Positions 24,365-34,430 of a stretch of DNA of 64,000 nucleotides are shown piece by piece. Every line of letters begins with the position of its first letter. The stretch's first letter is position 1. Under the pieces are notes generated by a model, which made no database searches, had not been told where the DNA came from, and saw only the letters and a list, made by a program, of their open reading frames with translations. Origin of the DNA: Hydractinia symbiolongicarpus (Eukaryota > Cnidaria > Hydrozoa > Anthoathecata > Hydractiniidae); NCBI RefSeq assembly GCF_029227915.1, contig NC_079885.1, forward strand, positions 23,373,001 through 23,437,000. Direction: 5' to 3'. A program made the position numbers and the translations under genes.

Positions 24365-24410
24365 TTGCCCGATGATGGGAGAAGGATCTCCCGAAACGTC
24401 GCCTACTAAA
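24365..24410 (+). ncRNA. Hammerhead-like ribozyme motif in the 3' region of PLE unit B
   Basis: CCGATGA at 24369-24375, a stem GGGAG (24377-24381) with CTCCC (24388-24392), GAAAC at 24393-24397 and GTC at 24398-24400. It departs from the hammerhead core at one position (CCGATGA against CUGAUGA). The other PLE copy carries the same C, so it may be a family trait; stem III is minimal, as reported for PLE hammerheads that act as dimers. Confidence 0.5.
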
Positions 24411-24490
24411 CTATCATTTTCAAGAAATGATAAACTTTCCACAGTAATATGAATACTGAACAGACAAACCGAAATAATATCTTCAATAAT

Positions 24491-24501
24491 TGTCAAGTTA
24501 T
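24491..24501. repeat. Right target-site duplication of the Penelope-like composite
   Basis: TGTCAAGTTAT, identical to 19571-19581. Confidence 0.85.
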
Positions 24502-24654
24502 ATTACACAGATAATATACAGGTATAAGTCTTTTTTAGAATTAGAATAATTATAAATGTATACCACAATATAAGACTTAAAAAAAATCTGCGTAGGGTGT
24601 TAGATAGATAGATGTGCGTATTTTACATGGCTAGCCTCACAAATGTCGAGGGAT

Positions 24655-24950
24655 ATACCATGTCTATTATTTCGAGGAGGGACCATGGCTTAGATGGAGA
24701 GTCCTAGAGTATTTAATGCTCTTTTTGAGCTACGCAGACCCAATTAGGGCCCGCGCTCTACTAGACAACACCCGGCAACATCGAACGGCCCACATAATGT
24801 GCCATCTCCCCAATTTCCCTCACATGGTTTGGGTTAACCCGGGGCTATGGTAACATTCACTCGCCCATGTTGAATCGCCGTCAAGAGGAATCAAACCCCG
24901 GTCTCTCTCACAGAGTGCGAGAGCTATAACCACTAATCTACGGCGTCAGA
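24655..24950 (-). mobile_element. tRNA-derived SINE
   Basis: On the minus strand the sequence starts with a tRNA-like head: an A box TAGATTAGTGG (24930-24940), a B box GGTTTGATTCC (24888-24898), spaced as in RNA polymerase III internal promoters, and a closing GACGCCG/CGGCG-like pairing. A G/C-rich non-tRNA body of about 220 bases follows, down to a GGTCCCTCC motif. The head departs too far from a functional tRNA to be called a tRNA gene. The body is the most GC-rich tract in the neighbourhood. Confidence 0.65.
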
Positions 24951-25051
24951 CTTTTAGTTACTCGTGCTTTACAGCACGTATTGAACTAACTTAAAGATTT
25001 AAGTTATTTCTTTAACTTTTGGTGAATTAAAGGAAGAGTTTTTTTTCTTAG

Positions 25052-25493
25052 AGATTGTCATGTCCAGTATACAGACGAAGACGAAGATCCTACACAACCA
25101 CTTGACTCCCGATTTCTTGATGAAGACGACCTTCCAGATTATTTTATCCATACCGACATATTGCGTAAAGGTTCCTCAACAGTGACGAGAAAAATTAATA
25201 AATTTATGATCAAAAATGATGCATATGATCCCCGACGCAGTACAACGTTTCCAACCGATTTAATGGAAGAAGATAAAGAAGAAGAAAGGGTTAATGGGCC
25301 TAATCTTCGGCTACGGCGAACACTTGCAGGCAATCATGCAGACAAATATTATGAGTTGTGGAAGGTCCACCGAGATTTTAACTTGGAAAGATTTAATGAA
25401 GAAGTTGTTCAACGGTTACCAAATGGCGTAAAAATCCGTGTTGTTAAAATAATTGATAATGATCACGAAATTATTAGTTTTACAAGAGAATGA
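25052..25493 (+). CDS. Paralogous unknown gene, copy 1 (last exon; start not seen)
   Basis: An open frame from an AG acceptor (25050-25051) to TGA at 25491-25493 reads an acidic N-terminal part (DEDEDPTQPLD, FLDEDDLPDYF) and a basic conserved part with FMIKNDAYDPRRS, FPTDLM, LAGNHADKYYELWKV, EEVVQRLPNG and DNDHEI. It aligns over its length with 58365-58829 at roughly 60% identity in the conserved part. The ATG that matches the other copy's start (25060) is in a different frame, so this copy either starts in an upstream exon or is a damaged pseudogene. No membrane segment. I recognise no named family. Confidence 0.6.
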
Positions 25494-26431
25494 AAAAAAG
25501 TAAGCTTTCACCACGTTTGAAATTTATATAATAAAACAATCAGTTTGTGTGGTAAAATGTATTTTTTTCAATTTCCCAACCTGCTGCGATTGTTTACTAA
25601 CGTGTTTTACAAGAAGTTAATGATATAAAACACACACAAAATTGCCGATAACGATAAAACCTTAGTAGTAAGGAATACAATAACGAATCCTTGTTAAGGT
25701 AGCTTACACTGATGTTCAAGAATCTTATTTTGTTGGAAGACTATGTTTTTTACATTTGTGATTAGATTGATATACAACTAAACACAGATCCAGGTAGCGA
25801 CGATGCAAATATGATTAAAACAATGAAATACTTCAATTTTAGTCCGGTCAGATTTCTCGGATTCGCCTTTTGAAAAAGAGAGCTGCTTTCGAATTAAAAT
25901 TAGGGCTGAGGATGAGAAACTTTTTTTACTAGACCTCATGTGGATGGGACTTAGGTAGCTTATTGTCTCCGGTAGTTAGCTACCTTAACCCTAGTTACCA
26001 TAATAAGGCTTTATTAACCTAGGTAACCCTGGATGGGGATAAAGTACCGGCTGCTAAGTCCTGATCTTAAAATCCGCACAATTCGAAACTTGCCACGATG
26101 GTAGAACAACTCAATAAAAGTATCTGTACCAAAAAATGAAAATGACGTCATAAGTACCAGTAATGATGTCATACTGTCGATTCGATGGCGGTTAATCTAA
26201 TTTTTATATGGCTCTATTTATGTGCTTGGAATTTCCAAATAAGGCATATGATTTTATTTTCCCATAGTGCTCAGCAGTAACCGTCGTACCAGCCAGCCTG
26301 AAGCACACTACAAGTACTTTTTTGACCCCAACCAGTTTGTTTACATTTTTGCAGCGTGATATTGAGTACATTTTTAAACGTTTTTTTTTATTTGCAAGTG
26401 AGGTTACACTGACCTAATCTTAAAACTTTAA
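25494..26431. other. No supported gene
   Basis: AT-rich flank between the unknown gene and the TTAA-bounded block. No ORF, RNA gene or repeat that I can support. Confidence 0.35.
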
Positions 26432-26662
26432 AGGTACTGTCCGGTAAAAAATTAAAACTTGATATTACTTACATCTCGGTACAAAAGTAAAGAAAAAAGC
26501 ATTTAAATACAACCAAAATTGTCTTTCATAAGTTTAAACTGAATTTGTTTACTTGACCATGCCATTCTCAATCGCCATCTTTACTGAACTTCGAACGCGA
26601 AAAAGGACTGGGTAAAAACATTAATATGCGCAATTTATGCAATAAAGGAAATGTTGTGCGAG

Positions 26663-27262
26663 TTAATTGCTATGGTTCTGAAGCAACAACACGAAAGCAA
26701 ACAACAACAATGACAGATAATGTTAGAAGTATATTTCTCTTGTTTCATGTCATAACTACACTTGAGTTTGGGGAAAGGGGGGGGGATGTCAGGTTTGGTA
26801 TCAGGGGGGCCCAAACCAGATGCGTGTGTTTCCATCCTTACCCTTAGTAAGACGTATCTCGTGGAAACGTCTGCGTATCTCGTGGAAACGCTAACTCAGC
26901 AACTCGCTTGGAAATTGCCTATATCTGAGCGACTCACTTGGAAATCGCCTAAACCTCAGCAACTCGCTTGGAAATTGCCTACATCTGAGCGACTCACTTG
27001 GAAATCGCCTACACCTCAGCAACTCGCTTGGAAATTGCCTACCTCTCCGCGACTCACTTGGAAATCGCCTACACCTCAGCAACTCGCTTGGAAATTGCAT
27101 ACATCTCCCCGACTCACTTGGAAATCGGCTACACATCAGCAACTCGCTTGGAAATTGCCTACTACCTGCTATGGCGTATCTCGTGGAAACGCACCTTCAT
27201 TTGTTAGGGAAACAAACGCATCTTCATCCCATTTGGCTGACGAAGGAAGCCCGACATCCCCA
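26663..27262. repeat. Segmental duplication, copy 1 (partner 28012-28612)
   Basis: From AATTGCTATGGTTCTGAAGC through the minisatellite to CCCGACATCCCCA, this 600-base stretch recurs at 28012-28612 with few changes. It contains a G-run (GGGGAAAGGGGGGGG) and the first minisatellite array. Confidence 0.8.
26890..27165. repeat. 60-base minisatellite array 1
   Basis: Four to five units, each made of two related 30-base halves: CAACTCGCTTGGAAATTGCC(T)... and CGACTCACTTGGAAATCGCC.... Single-base differences distinguish the units. Because the unit is a multiple of three, frames stay open on both strands (for example repeated LAWKLPTS / LTWKSPTP). That openness is a property of the repeat and not evidence for a protein. 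Confidence 0.85.
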
Positions 27263-27674
27263 CCAGCGCGGGTCAACAGTGCTTCTACCTCTGGACAAAA
27301 AACTTGGCAATCGCAAGTAGCCAAATTTGGATCACCAAGAAAACCTTGAGGCAAGAGCACTGGTGTGAGCGAGCGCGCGTCTTTGATGCCAATTGATCCC
27401 TCCATCTTGCGTTGTAGATCGTTGCGTGGTAGTATCGTTGCGTGTTATAGTTCGTTGTAGAAGACCCTCTGGGGCTACATCAATTGGTATCGTATGCACT
27501 CGTCATGTGTCGGATGATGGTCCGGTTATCGAGTTAACATAAGGGTCGTGGTTGATTGTAGAATTAGTTAATATGGTGACAGTTGTGGACATTGATGCCA
27601 GTACATGAAGTGATTGATGTACATAAAAGAAAAATAAAAAATATATAATAACAGGGTGGGTGGGTGGGCAAACC

Positions 27675-28012
27675 AAACTATTAGCAAAATGTGATGATGG
27701 AAACTAGTTGACTTTAGCTGCTCCCATTTTATAGGTAGGCAAGGCAATCTTAGGGGCCTGGATCTACAACAGTATTGGTTAGTTACCTTGAGGGCCCCTA
27801 GTGTTCATGCCTTGTGACCACCCTTTTCACTAGTCTACCATTCTAGATTTGGAATAACATTGAGTTTCTAAAGTATATCCTTCAATGATGCTAGTAGCCA
27901 TCTTTGTTGACACTTGAATACTGAATGCAATCAAAGCCAAGCTTCTCAACAAGGTATAAGTACTTACTTCAGGAACCGCAAGATGTGGTGAACTGTTGGT
28001 CCACCACCATTT
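27675..28012. repeat. Direct repeat of about 340 bases, copy 1 (partner 33648-33990)
   Basis: Begins at AACCAAACTATTAGCAAAAT and ends around GTGGTGAACTGTTGGTCCACC. It is nearly identical to the copy 6 kb to the right. The copies differ by a small insertion (ATTA) near the end. Confidence 0.85.
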
Positions 28013-28612
28013 AATTGCTATGGTTCTGAAGCAACAACACGAAAGCAAACAACAACAATGACAGATAATGTTAGAAGTATATTTCTCTTGTTTCATGTCA
28101 TAACTACACTTGAGTTTGGGGAAAGGGGGGGGGGATGTCAGGTTTGGTATCAGGGGGACCCAAACCAGATGCGTGTGTTTCCATCCTTACCCTTAGTAAG
28201 ACGTATCTCGTGGAAACGTCTGCGTATCTCGTGGAAACGCTAACTCAGCAACTCGCTTGGAAATTGCCTATATCTGAGCGACTCACTTGGAAATCGCCTA
28301 CACCTCAGCAACTCGCTTGGAAATTGCCTACATCTGAGCGACTCACTTGGAAATCGCCTACACCTCAGCAACTCGCTTGGAAATTGCCTACCTCTCCGCG
28401 ACTCACTTGGAAATCGCCTACACCTCAGCAACTCGCTTGGAAATTGCCTACATCTCCCCGACTCACTTGGAAATCGGCTACACCTCAGCAACTCGCTTGG
28501 AAATTGCCTACCACCTGCTATGGCGTATCTCGTGGAAACGCACCTTCATTTGTTAGGGAAACAAACGCATCTTCATCCCATTTGGCTGACGAAGGAAGCC
28601 CGACATCCCCAA
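28012..28612. repeat. Segmental duplication, copy 2, with 60-base minisatellite array 2
   Basis: Second copy of 26663-27262. Its minisatellite (about 28238-28513) is closer to uniform than array 1. Copy 1 diverges after CATCCCCA while copy 2 runs into the next duplicated unit. Confidence 0.8.
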
Positions 28613-29736
28613 TTTACCCCAAACTGGATTTTTTAAAGGAGACAACTTTGCGATCCATCATGTTATTAGCTAACTTTCAAAATCTGATAATACACAACTT
28701 TAAATTGACAAATAATAACTACAATTGCTGTCAATAATACAAAATCAATGAATAAGGATTGTACTTTAATTTAGAGTTATAGCAGTAATAGCACTATCAA
28801 TTGTTAGTGGCAAGAATAAACTGAGGATAATTTGGCGGAATCGGGTGAGGATGCTAGGCTGAAGAGAAGATATTGTCTCAAGCTCACGTGCGTGTTCCCA
28901 ATAAATTCGCTCTTCTCCACTACATCCGGATCTCTTCTCCTAGTAGTGTTCACTCTTCTCCACTACATCCGGAGCTCTTCTCCTAGTAGTGTTTTCTGGC
29001 TTAACTAATCTGTCAATCACATCCGGAGCTCCTCTCCTGTGATTCCATTTCCTCTATCATACCTCACAAGAACCTACTTTTTATGAGCTCTGGCTTCTTT
29101 TGTTTTCAGCTTCTTTTGCTTCAACTCGCTTGGAAATTGCCTACTACCTGCTATGGCGTATCTCGTGGAAACGCACTTTCATTTGTTAGGGAAACAAACG
29201 CATCTTCATCCCATTTGGCTGACGAAGGAAGCCCGACATCCCCAATTTACCCCAAACTGGGTTTTTTAAAGGAGACAACTTTGCCATCCATCATGTTATT
29301 AGCTAACTTTCAAAATCTGATAATACACAACTTTAAATTGACAAATAATAACTACAATTGCTGTCAATAATACAAAATCAATGAATAAGGATTGTACTTT
29401 AATTTAGAGTTATAGCAGTAATAGCACTATCAATTGTTAGTGGCAAGAATAAACTGAGGATAATTTGGCGGAATCGGGTGAGGATGCTAGGCTGAAGAGA
29501 AGATATTGTCTCAAGCTCACGTGCGTGTTCCCAATAAATTCGCTCTTCTCCACAACATCCGGAGCTCTTCTCCTAGTAGTGTTCACTCTTCTCCACTACA
29601 TCCGGAGCTCTTCTCCTAGTAGTGTTTTCTGGCTTAACTAATCTGTCAATCACATCCGGAGCTCCTCTCCTGTGATTCCATTTCCTCTATCATACCTCAC
29701 AAGAACCTACTTTTTATGAGCTCTGGCTTCTTTTGC
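28487..29736. repeat. Tandem duplication of a 634-base unit
   Basis: The unit starting CAACTCGCTTGGAAATTGCC at about 28487 is repeated from about 29121, keeping an ATTTACCCCAAACTGG block, a CACATCCGGAGCTC(C/T)TCTCC triplet motif and the end ATGAGCTCTGGCTTCTTTTG. The copies differ by only a few bases, so the duplication is recent. Each unit carries three internal repeats of a TCCACTACATCCGGAGCTCT-like motif. Confidence 0.8.
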
Positions 29737-30484
29737 ATTTCACACCTGTTATTAACCTCTTGTTGCACCACCTCTGACTGTCAGCGCCGCATCCGCCTGC
29801 TGTTATTTCCCCAGTCATCTGTCCTGCTCGCGTGGTGCACCGTCGTTCATCTCCTCGCACCTGTACTTAATTCACCATACTTTTCCAGGGGTACACGCAC
29901 ATCTCTACACTTTGTAGCTGCCCAGGGCAGCCCAGCACCCCTAATTCCCCAAATGAAAATTCATTATCTATGAGGCAATATTTTTGACGAGAACTACGAC
30001 GAGATCATTTAACATGCTATAACAGGCTTAACAAAAAGACATGAAAAAGAAAACTACATGCAAGTGCCTATAAATTAGCCTTTTACAATTCGGGTAATAA
30101 AATCCCCATTTGATAAAACGAACAATGGGCCAGCCTTAGCCCTTTCCTAAATGGAGCTGTTTTGGATACCTTGATGTTAAATGTAAATAGCAGTTCTGAA
30201 AATAGAAGCCTGACCTTATTTATTAATCACTCTAGGGCAAATGTATAATGGCTAATATGGAAGATTTCTTCATAAAAAATATCAGAAACTTTATTCATTT
30301 GGATTACTTTTACATTAACAAAATTAAAAATTTAAAGATAAACTTTTGGGATTTTGTCATTCATTAGTTTTCAAATTTCTCCCTGGAAATTTTTAAGGTT
30401 TAAAACCCATGTCCCACAGTAACTTTTTCATCCTTATCCTAATGTTAATACATAATCTATGCAACAGTTTTGCAGTAAAATTAA

Positions 30485-30670
30485 AACACATAAAAACAAA
30501 AAGCGGCAATTTTTTTTTTTAGATCGCATTTTAAAAGTTTTAAACGAACAGCGGCGATAGAAATGCTTTTTTAGATCGTATTTTAAAGTTTAAAATCGAA
30601 AAGAGGCGATAGAAATGTTTTTTTTTTTTCAGACCGCATTTTAAAAGTTTATAAACGAAAAGCGGCATTT
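30485..30670. repeat. Three tandem copies of a roughly 65-base unit
   Basis: Copies share AAACGAAAAGCGGC, a T-run, AGA(T/C)CGCATTTTAAAAGTTT and GGCGATAGAAATG. Spacing is about 60-67 bases, with length changes in the T-run. Confidence 0.65.
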
Positions 30671-31494
30671 AATAGTTGTGAACAATGCTTCTCGAATGTT
30701 TCTTAGATTAAACGCGCTGGAATTTTTTTTTTTTAAGTAATTAAATCAACAATACATTCCCGCGCAATGTATTATAAAACTTCGCGAAAGATTTTTATTA
30801 TTTGCTTCACGAGCGCATTGTTTCCCAACACGCAAACACACAGCCGCAAAACGCTCAAGGGATTTAATTATAACAAAAGACAAACGACTGCCGTCCTCCA
30901 CGCAAAGGTGTGACACTAGCGCGTACGCGGTAGACTACACTTAGACTATACTGTACTTAATCACTCTACAATGACACTTATTTAAATGCCTAATATAAAG
31001 GGAATACATAAAATCGGAAGCCTAACCGTATTTATATGCCCAACCATTCTAAATTAAGGGCACTGACAATAAAAGCATTTCCAGATTTCCAAATTGCACA
31101 AAAGATATAGCCTGATCGAACAATTTTGGGTAGCATTCGAAATACAGCTATGTGAAATGTTTATAAAATTGACCCTAAAGACTGGACACATATTGCAAAA
31201 AAAAAAATTAAAAAAAATCCAACTTAAAGTGAGGTAGGATCGCCTAAGTAGAAATTGCCAATGAGAAGATCATGTGGATCTAAACTAGTAATCGGTTGAA
31301 AGCAACGCATAATTTTTTTTTATTGGCGTTTAAAAAGGTTCCTTGCGCCCAGGAGTCGAGTCAAAACTTATCTAAACTACTCAGGAGTGTTTTACGAGGC
31401 TCAACTCCCTGGTTTCACGGTAGTTTAACTACATTTTGCCGCTTTTTGCCGACCGTTGCGCGACTCCTTGTCCTCTGCCGTAAAATAGTCGACT

Positions 31495-31645
31495 TCGGCG
31501 GCAGCCGAAGTGTGGACTTTTGACCCTCTTAAACAAACAAATAATTTTGACGCCAAGAAGAATCGCGCCGAAGTGTGGACTTTTGGACTCTTGTAAAACA
31601 AAGAATATGTGACGTCAAGAAGAATCCCGCCGAAGTCGTCGATAT
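31495..31645. repeat. Two tandem copies of a roughly 70-base unit
   Basis: GCCGAAGTGTGGACTTTTG... and GACG(C/T)CAAGAAGAATC(G/C)CGCC recur about 68 bases apart. The region is unusually rich in CG for this window. Confidence 0.6.
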
Positions 31646-33024
31646 TTACAGTAAAGAAAGATTGAAATTAATTTACTCTACCTATTGTTATTGCCTCCCG
31701 GTAGCCGGTCGGTTGGATAGGGTAGGATTCAACATGTCTACTGAAAGAAGGCTAAGAAAGTTTTGTATTGACTTGTAGCAGGTAAATGGAAGGCTTGAAT
31801 ATATGATTGCGGAATGAAGTTGAGCAATGTTGCTAAAAAGAAGCATGACTGGAAAACATTTATTCTCTGTGTTGCCTGGGATTGCAGAAGAAAGCAGTTT
31901 GACAAAATAAACAGACTTTTTTGAGTTAACAAAATTATAGCATTAACTTTATAATGACAACGTTTTCAGGTACATCTGTTTACTTTTAATTCCATTGATT
32001 CTTGAGCTTTCTATTGCTGTGCTAGCAAGTTTGAGCATGAAACTGTTTATAGTTTCACTTTCAACAACTCTAAAAAGGCCTGTCTCAAACTCAAAGTTCT
32101 TGTGTTGTCTTGCGGTACCCACAAGTAACAAGACATTTGATAACAATACAATAAATCGAATAGCTGCATAACAACTTGTATGTTTGCTTTGTAGATTCAA
32201 AGCTTCTGGCAATAAACACTTTTTAAACGATTTCTTAAAATGCCACAAGGCCACAGACGAGAACACTAGTCGTGACTAGTTTTGGGAGAATGACTTCGAC
32301 AAGACTTTCGAGATAATTCCTGGGAACGATGTTAATTATAAAAATTAGGAAAAAAGCATGGTTTTAATTAATGGGTGAAATGACGAAAGTCTTTCACATT
32401 TCACTAAAGAAGTTATGCTGACAGGCATGGAAAATGTTCGTGGTTCTACCAACATAACGAAAATGACTTAGCATATATACATATACAACGCTATCATGAT
32501 TGACACAAAATGTGTAAATGTAATTAACGATATCTGTTTTTAAATGATTTGTTTTGTTAAAAATTTCAAGTAGTTAGTGTTTATCGCATAACAGCTAGGT
32601 ATTTCCAAGTTTGATTCAACATTTTAGAGTCTTAGCCAATAAGGGCTACATATTTTTGACTGAATGTTGTGCTAAATCAGTGGTCATTCACTTGTTGTGG
32701 TAGGTTGTGTTGTTTTTAATTAGCTATTGCTGCGTAAAAACCAAATTTTATATAGCGGCCTTTACTTGTGCAAAATCATAATTTTGCTATTTTTATTTTA
32801 TTTATCTGTTGTTGTTTATGGTGTACTATGATCTAATAATACAAATAAAGCCTATTCACAATGCAGTTTGTGTTGTTGTTGTTGCTTATTTCTCTATCTT
32901 TCTCCTTTTCCATGTGATTAAATGTTTCAAATAGATTAAATATCAAAAGTTTTATTAGTAATAGATACCGTTTTGCATGTCTTTTACAGAATATAGTTTC
33001 TCCAAATTTATAGCCTGAATATTG

Positions 33025-33100
33025 CCCCACAAGCAACCTCGTCGCCGTCCCAGGGTCAGAAAAGATACAAGATGCCCTGGGGACGAGGTTGCCCCACAAG
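33025..33100. mobile_element. Miniature foldback element (58 bp) with 9-bp target duplication
   Basis: The element 33034-33091 begins CAACCTCGTC and ends GGGGACGAGGTTG. It is flanked by identical CCCCACAAG (33025-33033 and 33092-33100). It shares its sequence (GATACAAGATGCCCTGGGGA) with the element at 60739-60824 but has lost part of one arm. A 9-base duplication is typical of Mutator-like transposons. Confidence 0.75.
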
Positions 33101-33647
33101 CAATTATATTCACCAATAACTTACGAAAACAAGCCTGCAAATATTATTCTGGATGTGGAAAAAAGAAGTTTTTCTGGCTAGCTAAGTATAGTCTATTATA
33201 AGATTAAAAAGGGAAAACACGGGGCCAAATTTTCACGCAGATACAATTTACTATATACAGGTTAGAGCAGGATCGTATCATGATCGTCTATCGCGGTGAA
33301 TGAACATAAACAACACTATACATAACATAACGAGTTATCATAATGGCAACCTGGCTACAAGGTTGGCATTACTTGTATAAAAGCCATAATGGCTCTAGGG
33401 TGGTTAAAAAGTGACAGTTTCTGGGCTCCTAACATGATATAATATATAAAATGAAACAAACCGACCTGGCTACATGCAATATCTGTCCTGAAGAAATATC
33501 TGAAGGTTTCTCCTGATACCAGAGGTACATGATCCAAAATTTGCTACAGTCATTGGTTGTCATTGGATGCGCTGCCATTATAGTAATTGAAGCCAAAAGA
33601 TGGAGTTGATGATATTAGTAGGTTGCAGTGATAGATGATGATGATGG

Positions 33648-33990
33648 AAAACCAAACTATTAGCAAAATGTGATGATGGAAACTAGTTGACTTTAGCTGC
33701 TCCCATTTTATAGGTAGGCAAGGCAATCTTAGGGGCCTGGATCTACAACAGTATTGGTTAGTTACCTTGAGGGCCCCTAGTGTTCATGCCTTGTGACCAC
33801 CCTTTTCACTAGTCTACCATTCTAGATTTGGAATAACATTGAGTTTCTAAAGTATATCCTTCAATGATGCTAGTAGCCATCTTTGTTGACACTTGAATAC
33901 TGAATGCAATCAAAGCCAAGCCTCTCAACAAGGTATAAGTACTTACTTCAGGAACCGCAATTAAGATGTGGTGAACTGTTGGTCCACCGC
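33648..33990. repeat. Direct repeat of about 340 bases, copy 2
   Basis: Partner of 27675-28012, same orientation, ending in TGTTGGTCCACCGCCATG. It lies just inside the right border of the TTAA-bounded block. Confidence 0.85.
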
Positions 33991-34338
33991 CATGTAAATC
34001 TTTAGAAAGATAATTACTTATATTTTCGCAACAAATAAGGTAAGTTGAATTCAGTTCAGGCTACTTTTTTATTATTATATTTTTACTGGACAGTACCTTT
34101 AACTTCCAGAGATTGGGGCCATAATTTTAGTTTTTCCAAAATTCTTAATTAAAAGGTTAGCAAGAGTCTTGATGCTTAATTGAATCTCGCAAAAAAATAA
34201 TTTTAATGACATGTTTTTATCAATTTACTTTTATGTAGGAGAAATAGGCGATATATCTATTACATATAGTGCTAGATAGTTTGAAGGGTAAAATTAATAT
34301 CAATCGTTTTTTTAAAAAAAAGGAGAAAAAAAATGAAA

Positions 34339-34430
34339 TTTCGCGAGAATTGATTTTCGCGAATTTCGCGAATTACTAAATAATTTTAGCCAAAAAATTG
34401 ACAATAACTCGTGAAAATCGCGAAAAGTAA
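34339..34430. repeat. TTTCGCGAA-rich palindromic patch
   Basis: AATTTCGCGA, TTTTCGCGAATTTCGCGAA and GAAAATCGCGAAAAG lie in both orientations within 90 bases. The same words cluster at 61605-61900. This is probably a degraded foldback MITE family. Confidence 0.45.

Larger units (their letters stand above)
19582..24490. mobile_element. Composite Penelope-like element: two units head to head
   Basis: Unit A runs on the minus strand (19582 to 22223) with a complete ORF. Unit B runs on the plus strand from about 22224, lacking the first 133 codons, through 24420. It is followed by 70 bases (24421-24490) that are the exact reverse complement of 22154-22223, that is, the 5' start of a further unit. 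Partial inverted and tandem copies of this kind are the known insertion products of Penelope-like elements. The arms form a near-perfect palindrome of about 2.2 kb each around a 430-base spacer. Confidence 0.88.
26432..34098. mobile_element. TTAA-bounded repeat block, possible giant non-autonomous transposon
   Basis: AGGTACTGTCCGGTAAAAA at the left end and the reverse complement of TTTTTACTGGACAGTACCT at the right end form about 19-base inverted repeats, and both are bordered by TTAA (26428-26431 and 34099-34102), the signature of piggyBac-like insertion. The 400-base insert at 39596-39995 has the same right end. Inside there is no transposase, only minisatellites and duplicated segments. The two ends might instead belong to two separate small elements. 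Confidence 0.45.

Noticed and set aside
24880-24950. Functional tRNA gene
   Set aside because: A and B boxes are present but the cloverleaf is incomplete and the sequence continues into a SINE body.
26890-28513. CRISPR array
   Set aside because: Repeats are contiguous and of two alternating related halves without unique spacers, in a eukaryotic genome; it is a minisatellite.
26762-28737. Repeat-protein ORFs (LAWKLP/LTWKSP and antisense FPSES types) as genes
   Set aside because: The frames exist on both strands and in several phases because the 60-base unit is divisible by three. No start context, splice or domain supports a protein.
31296-32266. Several 60-105-codon ORFs on both strands
   Set aside because: No motif, no splice support, overlapping tandem repeats; composition like the surrounding non-coding DNA.
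32833-33140. ORFs containing LVPRASCIFSDPG-type words (also at 60650-60928)
   Set aside because: They are the translated foldback element, which recurs at both places; not protein-coding.
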